A DNA stretch of 64,000 bases from Methylomagnum ishizawai (GCF_019670005.1 NZ_AP019783.1:516501-580500), one strand, 5' to 3'; positions 34,303 to 44,201 are shown, counted from the first letter of the stretch. The notes: a model not told the origin generated them from the letters alone. Translations and numbers: made by a program.

Positions 34303-36489
34303 TCACCGCGGCTTGGTGCCGAAGTCCCATAGCCGCTGGCTGCCGACCCGGACGGAAAGCGGGGCATCGCCGGGCTGGCGGTCGTAGTCGCTGGCGGAGA
34401 AGGTCGCCACGACCGAATGGCCATCGACGCTCCGCCGCACATAAAGGGACCGCGCCTGGCCCAGCGTGGCTTGCGGCAGGCTGTCGGTGATCGGGAAGGG
34501 GTGGTCGCTGTTGAGGGTGAGATCGACCCAGCCGCCCTGGGTTGGGCGGGATGCCGCCGAGGGAGCGGTTCCGGCATCGCGGCGGGCCACGCCCACCACC
34601 CGGTTCCCGTCCTGGACGGTCGCGGCGGGAGTGGGCAGCGCCGGGGCGCTATCCACGATGCCCGCGGCCAAGGGTGTCGCCGGTTGCGCCAAGGGCGTGG
34701 GCGGTGCCGGTAGGTCGAGCGGGTCGTTTTGCACGGTGATGGCGTCCAAGAGCAAGCGGCCACCACGGCTGCGGTCGAAGTTGAACCGGAAGGTGGTGAT
34801 TTTGGTCAGGTCGATCCCTTGCAGGCCGGCCAGGGGCAAATAGGCGTGTTGGAAGAGGCTGTGTAACCCCGCGCCCGGAAACAGCGGCGAGTACCAAGGA
34901 AAACCGAAGTCCGTGCCCACGGGCCTGCGCAGGTCGATGACATCCTTGAGGGCGATGCGGTTGGACTCGTTGCCGTCCGCGTCCAGCAGGCTCAGGCTGG
35001 CGTCCAACTGGGGCGCATCCAGCCAGTCCGGGGCGCAGGAGCCGAGATGGCAGGCGGTGGTCAGGCGCAGGCCGAGGTAGCGGTAGGCGCTGATATCGAT
35101 GCCGAAGCCGGGGTCGGCCAGGGCGATATCGACATGGGGGATATCGGAACCGGCACCGAAAGGCCAATCGATACGCGCCACCCTGAGGCGCTGGTCATGC
35201 TCGGGCGGCGCGGCTTGGTGGGTGATTTTCGCGCCTTGGGCGAAGTGCGGGATGCCCGCAGTGCTGACCGGCTTCCGGGCGTCGAAGTCCTCCAGCGTCC
35301 AGCGGTCGGTGTAGGCGGTCGAGTAGGCGAAACCGCGTTCCAGGCCACCGATGGTGGACAGGGGGCCGGTGAACGGGGTGCGCGGGTCGAACACGGCCAG
35401 TCGGGCGGAATCGGGCTTTTTGCCCAGGGTGCCGCGGAAGAACGGGATGAGCGTGTTGAGCGCGGCCAGGCGTTGGGCGGGCGAACCCTTGGTGTCCGGG
35501 AACAGGGCCGGGTGGCCGGCGCAGCCGGATGAATCCGATTGCTGCCATTCGGTGTTGTAGAAATTATGGTTGCCGCCCAGGACGTTGAAGGTGCCCTTGG
35601 GATGGGGCCGGGCCGGGACTGTGAAGCCATCGGCCAGGCCCAGCAGGGCGCGGTCGAATACATGCACCCCTTCGAGGTCGAACACATCGCCGTCGCAGGC
35701 CGAGAGCAGCACCATGCTGGACACGTCCTCGGCATCGAGTTCGCGGAAGGTCTGCCCGTCCACCGGGGCGATCTCGAAGATGGCCCGGACCGTCAAGGGG
35801 CTGTGGATTTCCACCCGGAACGGGCTGCCATCGTCGCGGTACAGCCGCCAAGCGGCCCGCATCCCTTCGCCGCCCCGGCTGTGTCCCATCAGGCCGACCT
35901 CGGAGAAATCCATGGTCTTTTCCAGCGGGAAGGGCAGGCTGGACGGGGCGGGCTGTTCGCCCTTGTTCCATTGGGACAGCAGGGCCAGATGGCGCAGCAC
36001 CATCCGCCCGCGCCTCAGGTTGAGGCCCGGGTCCTCGGAGGGACCGAAATCCGCGGTGATGCCCCGGTTTGCGTTGATCGACACGACCACGTATCCCCAG
36101 GAGGCCAGGTTTTTCGCGAGGTAGTCGTAGCCGCGGTGGTTGGGGGTGACGACATAGCCGGGCGGGCAATCGCCGGTGAAGGTGTAGGTGGCGTCGTCGT
36201 CGATGCGGATGCCCAGCGTATCGTCGAAATGCCCGCAGGTGCCGTGGTTGCCGTGCAGGAACACCACCAGCGGCCAGGGTTTCTTGGGGGCGCTGGCGGG
36301 ACGGAACACCGCCGCCCAGACTTCGGTGATACGTTCGGAAGTGACCAAGGGGTCCAGGGCCGCCGGGAGCCGGTATTCGCCGCTGACCACCGCCATCGGG
36401 CCGGGTTTGCCGTAATCGGGCAGGTCCGCTTGGGCCAGGCAGGGCAGGGTGCCGAGCGCCAACGCGAGCAATTTATGTCTTGAAAACAC
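34303..36489 (-). CDS. Exported alpha/beta hydrolase-fold protein
   Basis: The 728-residue product has a signal peptide (MFSRHKLLALALGTLPCLAQA) and an alpha/beta hydrolase domain over about residues 50-400: VVFLHGNHGTCGHFDD, the nucleophile GHSRGGEGM, a DGD segment near 265 and GNHNFYNTEW near 310 that may supply the His. Residues 430-720 are beta-rich and may be a jelly-roll or substrate-binding domain. The start is GTG 36489, with GGAGAG upstream. It lies on the opposite strand between bioC and bioD. It is too large and exported to be a biotin enzyme; substrate unknown. Confidence 0.75.
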   Translation of the reverse strand: MFSRHKLLALALGTLPCLAQADLPDYGKPGPMAVVSGEYRLPAALDPLVTSERITEVWAAVFRPASAPKKPWPLVVFLHGNHGTCGHFDDTLGIRIDDDATYTFTGDCPPGYVVTPNHRGYDYLAKNLASWGYVVVSINANRGITADFGPSEDPGLNLRRGRMVLRHLALLSQWNKGEQPAPSSLPFPLEKTMDFSEVGLMGHSRGGEGMRAAWRLYRDDGSPFRVEIHSPLTVRAIFEIAPVDGQTFRELDAEDVSSMVLLSACDGDVFDLEGVHVFDRALLGLADGFTVPARPHPKGTFNVLGGNHNFYNTEWQQSDSSGCAGHPALFPDTKGSPAQRLAALNTLIPFFRGTLGKKPDSARLAVFDPRTPFTGPLSTIGGLERGFAYSTAYTDRWTLEDFDARKPVSTAGIPHFAQGAKITHQAAPPEHDQRLRVARIDWPFGAGSDIPHVDIALADPGFGIDISAYRYLGLRLTTACHLGSCAPDWLDAPQLDASLSLLDADGNESNRIALKDVIDLRRPVGTDFGFPWYSPLFPGAGLHSLFQHAYLPLAGLQGIDLTKITTFRFNFDRSRGGRLLLDAITVQNDPLDLPAPPTPLAQPATPLAAGIVDSAPALPTPAATVQDGNRVVGVARRDAGTAPSAASRPTQGGWVDLTLNSDHPFPITDSLPQATLGQARSLYVRRSVDGHSVVATFSASDYDRQPGDAPLSVRVGSQRLWDFGTKPR

Positions 36490-36743
36490 GATATCTCTCC
36501 AATGGACATGGCTAGGAACCGTGGATAGTACCCAAGTCTTGTGTAGGGTTCTAAGTTCCGAGACGTATCGGCGGTCGTGGCGGGAGTTCGACGCCTACGG
36601 CGGGCGGTATGCGGGCGGGTTGATGGCCCCGGCCTGGAGCGCGGGCCTCCGGCATGGACGCGGGCGGCGGATGGCCCGTGCCACCGCCGGGAAAGATTCC
36701 TTTTATTAAGGTGGTTTTTTCACGGGGCGGATGGGAGTCACCT

Positions 36744-37418
36744 ATGCGGCAAACAGGCTTTTTCATCACGGGAACCGATACCGGCATCGGCAAGACCTGG
36801 GCGACCTTGTCCCTGATGCGGGCCTTGCGGGCGCGGGGCTTATGTGTACTGGGGATGAAGCCGGTCGCGACCGGCGCTGTTTGGCGGGCGGGGCGGTGGG
36901 TCAACGAGGACGCTTTGGCCTTGCAAGCCGCCGCGTCGATGGCCTTGCCGTATGAGCAGGTCAATCCCTATGCCTACGGGCCGCCGGTCTCGCCGCACAT
37001 CGCCGCCGCCGAGGCCGGAAGGCCGGTCGAGATCGAGCATATCGTCAAGGTTTTCAAGGGGTTGCCCGCCGCCGACCACGTGCTGGTCGAGGGGGTGGGC
37101 GGCTGGGCCGTGCCTTTGGATGGGCGCAAACGGGTGGCCGATCTCGCTCTGGCCTTGGATTTGCCGGTGGTCCTGGTGGTGGGTTTGCGCCTGGGTTGCC
37201 TCAACCACGCCTTGTTGACCCAGGCCGCGATCGTGTCCGCCGGGGCGGAATTCGCGGGCTGGGTCGCCAACCGGATCGAACCGGATTTTGCTTCCGCCGG
37301 GCAAAACATCGAAACCTTGACCCGCGAATTCGCCTCTCCTCCGCTCGCGGTCTTGCCTTGCGGAGGATTGGAGCCGCCGCTGGTTCCATGGCGTGTTTCC
37401 TGTCCGGGGCCGGGATGA
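36744..37418 (+). CDS. bioD: Dethiobiotin synthetase
   Basis: The 224-residue ATPase closes the ureido ring of dethiobiotin. It opens with GFFITGTDTGIGKTWATLSL (P-loop), then MKPVATGAV, NPYAYGPPVSPHIAAAEAG and VEGVGGWAVPL, all BioD hallmarks. The ATG at 36744 follows a GGGAG; the upstream extension to 36654 has no similarity. It is separated from bioBFHC by the reverse-strand hydrolase and so needs its own promoter in 36490-36743. bioA is not in the window. Confidence 0.95.
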   Translation: MRQTGFFITGTDTGIGKTWATLSLMRALRARGLCVLGMKPVATGAVWRAGRWVNEDALALQAAASMALPYEQVNPYAYGPPVSPHIAAAEAGRPVEIEHIVKVFKGLPAADHVLVEGVGGWAVPLDGRKRVADLALALDLPVVLVVGLRLGCLNHALLTQAAIVSAGAEFAGWVANRIEPDFASAGQNIETLTREFASPPLAVLPCGGLEPPLVPWRVSCPGPG

Positions 37419-37594
37419 AACCTTGCACCTGCCGGGTTCATAAGTTACATTCTCCACCCTTCCAGCCGGTCGAAACCCAATCGCTTCTTTAGCGAAAAAT
37501 CACACACGCCTTTTGGGTGTATTCGGTTTTCCGTGCCCAATCGGTGGAGGGCGAAAAAATAATCCCGGTTTCCTGATGGACGTCAAATTCGGGC

Positions 37595-38083
37595 ATGGCC
37601 ATGGTCGAATCAGAACAGGACGATAGCGGCGGCGGAAGGCGTCTTATCCTGCGGCCCAACGCCTCGCTCAGCCGCCGCGATGCCCGGCGCTTGTTGTTCG
37701 CCGCCGCCTTGGTCATGGCGGGCATCGCCATCGGGTTCGCCAGCTTGGGGCTGTGGCCGGTCTTGCCATTCTCGGGGGCCGAATGGCTGTTGCTGGCTTA
37801 TTGCTTCAGGCTCGGCTTCAAAGCCTCCGCGTTGCAAGAGGTGATTACCGTCACGGAAGCCACGGTCCTGTTGGAGAAGGGCCGGAACCAGCCGGAGCAG
37901 ACTTACCGGTTCCAACGCGCATGGGTCGCGCTGGACTGGGTCAAATCACCCATCCCAGGCCATCCCAGCAGCTTGTTCCTCCGTTTGCATGGAAAGGCAA
38001 TCGAGATCGGGCGGTTCCTGGCGGAATCCGAGCGCGAGCGGCTCGCCCATGAATTGCGGCAGATTTTGCGCGATGGCAAATAA
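37595..38083 (+). CDS. DUF2244 membrane protein
   Basis: The 162-residue protein has two transmembrane helices (about residues 33-52 and 56-73) and a C-terminal beta-rich part with ITVTEATVLLEKGRN. It matches the DUF2244 family, often encoded just ahead of cytochrome c oxidase genes, as here (ctaC starts 44 nt later). The role is unknown; it may take part in oxidase assembly. The start could be the ATG at 37595 or 37601. Confidence 0.8.
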   Translation: MAMVESEQDDSGGGRRLILRPNASLSRRDARRLLFAAALVMAGIAIGFASLGLWPVLPFSGAEWLLLAYCFRLGFKASALQEVITVTEATVLLEKGRNQPEQTYRFQRAWVALDWVKSPIPGHPSSLFLRLHGKAIEIGRFLAESERERLAHELRQILRDGK

Positions 38084-38126
38084 TTCGAAATTTGGCTTTT
38101 CTTTTTAGACTTTAGGAGAGGGCTCC

Positions 38127-39314
38127 GTGAAGAATTTACGACGACTGTTTGCGGGTTTGGGCGCGCTGGCCGCGGGCCAGGCCCGGGCCGATTACGCGCT
38201 CAATCTGCCGCAGGGGGTGACCGAGCTGAGCCGCGACGTGTACGACCTGCACATGCTCATCCTGTGGATTTGCGTGGCGATCGGCGTCGTGGTGTATGGT
38301 GTTTTGATCTATTCCTTGATCTATCACCGCAAGTCCAAGGGCGTGGTGCCGGCCACGTTCCACGAGAACACCAAGCTGGAAATCGTTTGGACCATCATTC
38401 CTTTCCTGATCCTGTTGGCGATGGCGATTCCCGCCACCCGGGTCATGTTGAATATGTACGACCTCGACAATAGCCGCGAGCCGGTCGATATGACGGTCAA
38501 GGTGACGGGCTACCAGTGGAAATGGCGTTACGAATACCTCGACGAAGGTATCGATTTCTTCAGCACCCTGGACCAGAAGAGCAACGAGGCCCGCCAATTG
38601 GGGGCCAAGTCCGATCTGGGCAAGGTCGAACATTATCTCTTGAACGTGGATCATCCCCTGGTGATCCCGGTCAATAAGAAGGTCCGTTTCGTGTTCACCG
38701 GGGCCGATGTGATCCACTCCTGGTGGGTGCCGGACTTCGGGTGGAAGAAGGACGCCATCCCCGGTTTCATCACCGATGGTTGGGTCAAGGTGGATAAGGT
38801 GGGCACCTACCGTGGCCAATGCACCGAACTCTGCGGCCGCGACCATGGTTTCATGCCCATCGTGGTCGAAGTGAAGTCGCAGGAGGACTATAAGAAGTGG
38901 GTCGCCGCGCAGAAGGGCACCGCCTACGAACCGCCCGCCGCCGCGCCGGCTCCGGTCAAAGAGGAGGCGAAAGCCGCCGCTCCGGTTTCCGCGCCCAAGG
39001 TCGACGACGCCGCGGTCCGCGCCGAACTGATGGCGAAGGGCAAAGAGGTGTATGAAGCGAATTGCATGAGCTGCCACCAAGCCAATGGCGAAGGCATCCC
39101 CGGCACCTTCCCGGCGATCACCCACAGCCCGGTGGCGACCGGACCCATCATGGCCCATGTCACCACCGTCATGGATGGCAAGGGTAAGCTGATGCCCGCC
39201 TTCGAGAACATCCTGAAGCCCGCCGAAATCGCCGCCGTGGTGACCTATCAGCGCAATGCGCTGGGCAACGGCGTGGGCGACATGATCCAGCCGTCCGAGA
39301 TTCCGGTAGATTAA
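38127..39314 (+). CDS. ctaC: Cytochrome c oxidase subunit II with fused cytochrome c
   Basis: The 395-residue protein has a leader ending near QARA, two transmembrane helices, and a cupredoxin domain with the CuA site HSWWVPDFGWKKDAIPG plus CTELCGRDHGFMP. An Ala/Pro linker then leads to a C-terminal cytochrome c domain with heme site CMSCH and a later Met in KLMPAFENIL. The caa3-like fusion gives the oxidase its own electron entry heme. The GTG start at 38127 follows TAGGAGAGG. Confidence 0.96.
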   Translation: MKNLRRLFAGLGALAAGQARADYALNLPQGVTELSRDVYDLHMLILWICVAIGVVVYGVLIYSLIYHRKSKGVVPATFHENTKLEIVWTIIPFLILLAMAIPATRVMLNMYDLDNSREPVDMTVKVTGYQWKWRYEYLDEGIDFFSTLDQKSNEARQLGAKSDLGKVEHYLLNVDHPLVIPVNKKVRFVFTGADVIHSWWVPDFGWKKDAIPGFITDGWVKVDKVGTYRGQCTELCGRDHGFMPIVVEVKSQEDYKKWVAAQKGTAYEPPAAAPAPVKEEAKAAAPVSAPKVDDAAVRAELMAKGKEVYEANCMSCHQANGEGIPGTFPAITHSPVATGPIMAHVTTVMDGKGKLMPAFENILKPAEIAAVVTYQRNALGNGVGDMIQPSEIPVD

Positions 39315-39354
39315 TCAGATCGATCAACCCCCATTCCCCACGAGGTGAAATGCT

Positions 39355-40950
39355 ATGTCAGCAGTCACGGCATCCCATGACGATGAACACCACGACCATC
39401 ACGGTCCCGCCAAGGGGCTGTTGAGGTGGGTGTTCACCACCAATCATAAGGACATCGGTACCCTTTATCTCCTGACTTCGCTGGTCATGTTCATGGTCGG
39501 CGGCGCGATGGCCCTGGTGATCCGGGCCGAATTGTTCGAACCGGGGATGCAGTTCGTAGACCCCACTTTCTTTAACTCCATGACCACCATGCATGCCCTG
39601 GTCATGGTGTTCGGCGCGGTGATGCCGGCGTTCGCGGGACTGGCCAACTGGCTGATCCCGATGATGATCGGCGCCCCCGATATGGCTTTGCCCCGCATGA
39701 ACAACTGGAGTTTCTGGCTGTTGCCGTTCGCCGTGGTGATGCTGGCCAGCACCTTGTTCATGGAAGGCGGTGCCGCCGCCGCCGGTTGGACCCTGTATCC
39801 ACCGCTGGTGCTTCAGACTGGCGCGGCCCTGCCGTTCACCATCTTCACGGTGCATTTGCTGGGTATCTCGTCGATCATGGCGGCGATCAACATCATCGTC
39901 ACCATCCTCAACATGCGGGCACCGGGCATGACCCTGATGAAGATGCCGCTGTTCGTGTGGACCTGGCTGATTACCGCGTTCCTGTTGATCGCCATCATGC
40001 CGGTGTTCGCCGGCGCGGTGACCATGCTGCTGACCGACAAGTTCTTCGATACCAGCTTCTTCAACGCGGCCGGTGGCGGCGACCCGGTGCTGTACCAGCA
40101 TCTGTTCTGGTTCTTCGGCCATCCCGAAGTGTATGTGTTGATCCTGCCGTCCTTCGGCGTGGTGTCGCAGATCATCCCGACCTTCGCCCGCAAGCCTTTG
40201 TTCGGTTATAGCTCGATGGTTTACGCCACTGCGTCCATCGGCTTCCTATCCTTCATCGTCTGGGCGCACCATCAATATACCGTGGGCATGCCCATCGAAG
40301 GCGAGTTGTACTTCACCTACGCCACCATGTTGATCGCGGTGCCGACCGGCGTGAAGGTCTTCAACTGGCTGTCCACCATGTGGCAGGGCGCCATGACCTT
40401 CGAGACCCCGATGCTGTTCGCCATCGCCTTCGTGGTGTTGTTCACCATGGGGGGGTTCACCGGCCTGATGATGTCGATCTCGCCCGCCGACCTCCAGTAT
40501 CACGATACCTATTTCATCGTGGCCCACTTCCATTATGTGCTGGTGAGCGGCGCGGTGTTTTCCTTGCTGGGGGCCGCTTATTACTGGATGCCGAAATTCA
40601 CGGGCCGCATGTACGACGAACGCCTGGGCAAGCTGCACTTCTGGCTGACCACGATTTCGGTCAACGTCACCTTCTTCCCGCAGCACTTCCTGGGTCTGGC
40701 CGGTATGCCGCGCCGTATCCCGGACTACGCCCTGCAATTCGCCGAGTTCAACGCCTGGTCGAGCGTGGGCGCGTTCGTGTTCGGCTTCTCCCAATTGATC
40801 TTCGTCTACGTCGTTTATAAGGGTTGCCGCCACGAAGGCGACAAGGCCACCGACGAAGTCTGGGAAGGCGCGAGCGAGCATGGGCTGGAATGGCAGTTGC
40901 CGTCCCCGCCGCCCTACCACACTTGGGAAACCGCGCCGGAAATCAAATAA
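39355..40950 (+). CDS. ctaD: Cytochrome c oxidase subunit I
   Basis: The 531-residue catalytic subunit has 12 membrane helices. Haem and CuB ligands are visible: HALVMVFGAVMPA (haem a), WFFGHPEVYVLILP (CuB His and cross-linked Tyr), WAHHQYTVGM (CuB), and HDTYFIVAHFHYVL (haem a3 and a). The Glu-containing and Lys-path segments mark it as an A-type haem-copper oxidase. GAGGTGA precedes the ATG. The N-terminus is His/Asp-rich. Confidence 0.97.
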   Translation: MSAVTASHDDEHHDHHGPAKGLLRWVFTTNHKDIGTLYLLTSLVMFMVGGAMALVIRAELFEPGMQFVDPTFFNSMTTMHALVMVFGAVMPAFAGLANWLIPMMIGAPDMALPRMNNWSFWLLPFAVVMLASTLFMEGGAAAAGWTLYPPLVLQTGAALPFTIFTVHLLGISSIMAAINIIVTILNMRAPGMTLMKMPLFVWTWLITAFLLIAIMPVFAGAVTMLLTDKFFDTSFFNAAGGGDPVLYQHLFWFFGHPEVYVLILPSFGVVSQIIPTFARKPLFGYSSMVYATASIGFLSFIVWAHHQYTVGMPIEGELYFTYATMLIAVPTGVKVFNWLSTMWQGAMTFETPMLFAIAFVVLFTMGGFTGLMMSISPADLQYHDTYFIVAHFHYVLVSGAVFSLLGAAYYWMPKFTGRMYDERLGKLHFWLTTISVNVTFFPQHFLGLAGMPRRIPDYALQFAEFNAWSSVGAFVFGFSQLIFVYVVYKGCRHEGDKATDEVWEGASEHGLEWQLPSPPPYHTWETAPEIK

Positions 40951-40999
40951 CGATTAGGAACTTTCCCCGCCCGTTCCTGGGCGGGGGCTATCCCAAGAT

Positions 41000-41107
41000 A
41001 TGGATACCCGGAAAAAGAATCTGCTGCTGGCGGGACTGATCGCCGCTATCGCCATCGCGCTCTATGTGTACGCGATCTTCATGGTCATCGCTTCCAAAAG
41101 CCAATGA
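41000..41107 (+). CDS. Small single-helix cytochrome oxidase assembly protein
   Basis: This 35-residue reading frame (MDTRKKNLLLAGLIAAIAIA, then LYVYAIFMVIASKSQ) consists of a short basic start and one transmembrane helix. It overlaps the ctaG start as ATGA. Short single-helix proteins between ctaD and ctaG are known in other proteobacteria as cytochrome oxidase small assembly proteins. Size, topology, position and overlap all agree; direct evidence is lacking. Confidence 0.75.
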   Translation: MDTRKKNLLLAGLIAAIAIALYVYAIFMVIASKSQ

Positions 41108-41643
41108 GCCAGCGTAAAAAATCCACAAAGGGCTTGATCGCGGCCATGGTTTTGGTCGTGGTCGGCATGTTCGGTTTCGGTTTCGCCCTGGTGCCGCTGT
41201 ACGACGTGTTCTGCGAACTCACCGGGCTGAACGGCAAGGTCAAGACCGAAGCCGCCGCCCCGGTCGATTACAAGGTGGACGAGGCGCGGCGATTGACTAT
41301 CGAATTCGTCACCTCGGTCAATGGCAATACGCCGCTGGCGTTCCGGGTGGAGAAGGCGAAGATGGATATCCATCCGGGGCAGTCCTATACGGTCAACTTC
41401 TACGCCAAGAACCTGACCGATAGGAAGTTGGTGGGGCAGGCCATCCCCAGCATCGCTCCAGGTGTCGCGACACCGCATTTGAAGAAGTCCGAGTGTTTTT
41501 GCTTCACCGAGCAACCTTTCGAACCGCATGAGGAGCGCAAGCTCCCGGTCCGCTTCACTATCGACCCGGCCCTGCCCGATACCATCGTCAATATGACGTT
41601 GTCTTATACCTTCTTCGATATCACCAACAAGCAGCCGGATTAA
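41104..41643 (+). CDS. ctaG: Cytochrome c oxidase assembly protein CtaG/Cox11
   Basis: The 179-residue copper chaperone delivers CuB to subunit I. It has one N-terminal membrane helix, the motif FALVPLYDVFCELTG with a conserved Cys, and the copper-binding ECFCFTEQPF. The start at 41104 overlaps the small upstream reading frame. Confidence 0.96.
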   Translation: MSQRKKSTKGLIAAMVLVVVGMFGFGFALVPLYDVFCELTGLNGKVKTEAAAPVDYKVDEARRLTIEFVTSVNGNTPLAFRVEKAKMDIHPGQSYTVNFYAKNLTDRKLVGQAIPSIAPGVATPHLKKSECFCFTEQPFEPHEERKLPVRFTIDPALPDTIVNMTLSYTFFDITNKQPD

Positions 41644-41679
41644 CGCATCTCCATACTTTTTACGAACCAGGGGCAAACC

Positions 41680-42555
41680 ATGGCAACCAAAACCTCATAT
41701 TACCTACCGCATCACGCCTATTGGCCCATCATGGGGTCAGTCGGCCTCTTCACGCTGCTGGCGGGCTTCTCCAACCTGATGAACGGGCACGGCTCCGGCA
41801 GCACGTTCATGATCATCGGCGCATTGATCGTGGTCGCCATGATGTTTTTCTGGTTCGGCGAGGTCGTCAAGGAAAGCGTCGCCGGGGTTTATAGCCACCA
41901 GGTGGATGTCTCGTTCCGCATGGGCATGATCTGGTTCATCATGTCGGAAGTCTTTTTCTTCGCGGCCTTCTTCGGTGCCTTGTTCTATGCCCGCCAATAC
42001 TCCATCCCCTGGCTGGGCGGCGAAGGTGCCCTGGGCGAATCCCAGGAATTGCTGTGGAAGGGTTTCGAGGCCATCTGGCCGACCAACGGCCCGGATACCC
42101 TGGGCGGCAAGGAAGGTGGCCATTTCGAGCCGATGGCGGCTTGGGGCATCCCCGCCATCAACACCTTGATCCTGTTGAGCAGCGGCGGCACCGTGACCTG
42201 GGCGCACTGGGGCCTTTTGGCGAACAACCGCGGCCAGCTCATCAAGGGCTTGATCGCCACCGTGGCCCTGGGCTTTTTGTTCGTGGTGCTGCAAGCCTTC
42301 GAATACCATGAAGCCTATAGCGACATGGGCCTGACCCTCGGCACCGGCATCTACGGCTCCACCTTCTTCATGCTGACCGGCTTCCACGGCCTGCACGTCA
42401 CCATCGGGGCCATCATGCTGACCGTGGTGTTGCTGCGTAGCGCCAAGGGCCATTTCAGCCCGGAAAACCATTTCGCCTTCGAGGCCGCCGCGTGGTATTG
42501 GCACTTCGTCGACGTGGTCTGGCTCGGCCTCTTCATCTTCGTATACTGGCTGTAG
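41680..42555 (+). CDS. ctaE: Cytochrome c oxidase subunit III
   Basis: The 291-residue subunit has seven predicted helices and family segments YYLPHHAYWPIMGS, FRMGMIWFIMSEVFFFAAFF, FEYHEAY, FFMLTGFHGLHVTIG and AAAWYWHFVDVVWLGLFIFV. It stabilises proton uptake in subunit I. It is the last gene of the oxidase operon and is followed by a terminator. Confidence 0.96.
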   Translation: MATKTSYYLPHHAYWPIMGSVGLFTLLAGFSNLMNGHGSGSTFMIIGALIVVAMMFFWFGEVVKESVAGVYSHQVDVSFRMGMIWFIMSEVFFFAAFFGALFYARQYSIPWLGGEGALGESQELLWKGFEAIWPTNGPDTLGGKEGGHFEPMAAWGIPAINTLILLSSGGTVTWAHWGLLANNRGQLIKGLIATVALGFLFVVLQAFEYHEAYSDMGLTLGTGIYGSTFFMLTGFHGLHVTIGAIMLTVVLLRSAKGHFSPENHFAFEAAAWYWHFVDVVWLGLFIFVYWL

Positions 42556-42586
42556 GCGCGTCGCCCACGGCGGTATCGGAACCGCG

Positions 42587-42620
42587 AAGGCACCACTCCC
42601 CTGGGGGTGGTGCCTTTTTT
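42587..42620 (+). terminator. Rho-independent terminator of the oxidase operon
   Basis: The stem AAGGCACCACTCCC / GGGGTGGTGCCTT with a 3-4 nt loop ends in six T. It lies 31 nt after ctaE and abuts the stop codon of the convergent hslO. Confidence 0.9.
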
Positions 42621-43489
42621 CATTGGCGGGTGGTGCTGGAGGGCGGTTTGGGCTGTCCCGAATACATCAGGCGGACATCGATGGGGTCGAAGCTGTAGTG
42701 GCGGTTGCAGAATTCGCAATCGACCTCGATCATCCCCCGCTCCTGGGCGATGGATTCGATGGCGTCCTGGGCGAGATGGGCGAGCAAGCCTTCGATGCGC
42801 TCCCTGGAACAGCCGCAGCGGAACGCGACCGGCTCCGACTCGAACACCCGCACCCGTTCCTCGTTGAATAGCCGGTACAATAATTCCTGGCGCGGTAGTT
42901 TGAGTAATTCTGCCTCGGTGACGGTATCGGCGAGATAGGTGATCCGGTCCCAATCCTCCTGGCTACGGCGTTGCGCGGGCAGTTCCTGGATGAACAGGCC
43001 GGTGGCCCGCTGCCCGTCCGCCGCCAGCCACAGCCGGGTCGGCAATTGCTCCGACAGCGCGAAATAGCTTTGGAGGGCCGCCGCTAGATTGGCGCCTTCC
43101 AGCGGGACGATGCCCTGGTAGGGCTCGTTGCCTTCGTTCTGGATGGTCAGCACCAGCCGGCCCTCGCCGAAGAGTTCGGCCAGGCTCCGGCCCGCCACCT
43201 CGCCCTGCCACCGCGCCAAGCCGCGCAGGCCGCGGTGATGGGTGGCCTGGGCGACCAAGGTTTGGATGGGGCCGCCGCTTTGGGCTTGCAGGATCAAGGA
43301 ACCTTGGAATTTAATGGTGGCGGACAGCAGCAGGGTCGCGGCCAGGGCTTGGCCCAGTTGCTCGGCCACCTTGGGAGGATAGGGATGCCGTTCTTGCACG
43401 CTGCGCCAACTGGCGTCCAGCCGGACCAGTTCGCCGCGTATCCCCAAATCCTCGAACAGGAAGCGCTGTAGGCTATCGTATTCGCTCAT
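42620..43489 (-). CDS. hslO: Redox-regulated chaperone Hsp33
   Basis: The 289-residue holdase is activated by oxidation of a four-cysteine zinc centre, seen here as CGCS near residue 230 and CEFC near 263. Other landmarks are LLLSATIKFQGSLILQAQ and GLRGLARWQGEV in the N-terminal domain. Length is normal for the family. Confidence 0.95.
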   Translation of the reverse strand: MSEYDSLQRFLFEDLGIRGELVRLDASWRSVQERHPYPPKVAEQLGQALAATLLLSATIKFQGSLILQAQSGGPIQTLVAQATHHRGLRGLARWQGEVAGRSLAELFGEGRLVLTIQNEGNEPYQGIVPLEGANLAAALQSYFALSEQLPTRLWLAADGQRATGLFIQELPAQRRSQEDWDRITYLADTVTEAELLKLPRQELLYRLFNEERVRVFESEPVAFRCGCSRERIEGLLAHLAQDAIESIAQERGMIEVDCEFCNRHYSFDPIDVRLMYSGQPKPPSSTTRQ

Positions 43490-43556
43490 CGTCTTAACCC
43501 ATTGAAAGGCAAAGCGATATTATAAGGCCCAGCCGATGCGGGCAGGAGACAACACG

Positions 43557-44201
43557 ATGTTTGGAAGCAAAAAAGCCGTCATGCCGGAGCCACACCAAGC
43601 GTTGCCGGGACGGGCGGGCGCGATGGCCGTGCCGGAAGCGCATTATGTGAATGGCCACCGGATCGCGCCGCCCTTCCCCGAGGACATGGAAATCGCCGAG
43701 TTCGGGCTGGGCTGTTTCTGGGGGGCGGAGCGGAAGTTCTGGTCCATTCCCGGCGTGTATGCCACGGCGGTGGGCTATGCCGGGGGATTCACGCCCAATC
43801 CGACCTACGAGGAGGTCTGTAGCGGGCTGACCGGACACACCGAAGTGGTGCGGGTGGTGTTCGACCCGGCGCGGGTGGGCTATGGAACGCTGCTGAAGGT
43901 GTTTTGGGAAGCGCATAATCCCACCCAGGGTATGCGCCAGGGCAACGATATCGGTACCCAATACCGCTCGGCGATCTATACCCATGGCGACGCGCAACTG
44001 GCCCTGGCCGAACAATCGCGGCAGGTTTATCGGGCGGCCTTGGCCCAGGCCGGGAAGCCCGCCGCCATCACCACCGAAATCGGCCCCGCGCCGGTTTTCT
44101 ATTACGCCGAGGCCTACCACCAGCAATACCTTGCCAAAAACCCCGAGGGCTATTGCGGTTTGGGAGGCACCGGGGTGGTTTGCCCGGTGGATGCGGCGTG
44201 A
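43557..44201 (+). CDS. msrA: Peptide methionine sulfoxide reductase MsrA
   Basis: The 214-residue enzyme reduces methionine-S-sulfoxide. The catalytic motif [13 protein letters not shown] is near residue 52, with [35 protein letters not shown], and a resolving Cys in GYCGLGGTG. The ATG at 43557 has AGGAG nine nt upstream; the ATG at 43536 has none. It is divergent from hslO, so two redox-stress genes share an upstream region. Confidence 0.95.
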   Translation: MFGSKKAVMPEPHQALPGRAGAMAVPEAHYVNGHRIAPPFPEDMEIAEFGLGCFWGAERKFWSIPGVYATAVGYAGGFTPNPTYEEVCSGLTGHTEVVRVVFDPARVGYGTLLKVFWEAHNPTQGMRQGNDIGTQYRSAIYTHGDAQLALAEQSRQVYRAALAQAGKPAAITTEIGPAPVFYYAEAYHQQYLAKNPEGYCGLGGTGVVCPVDAA

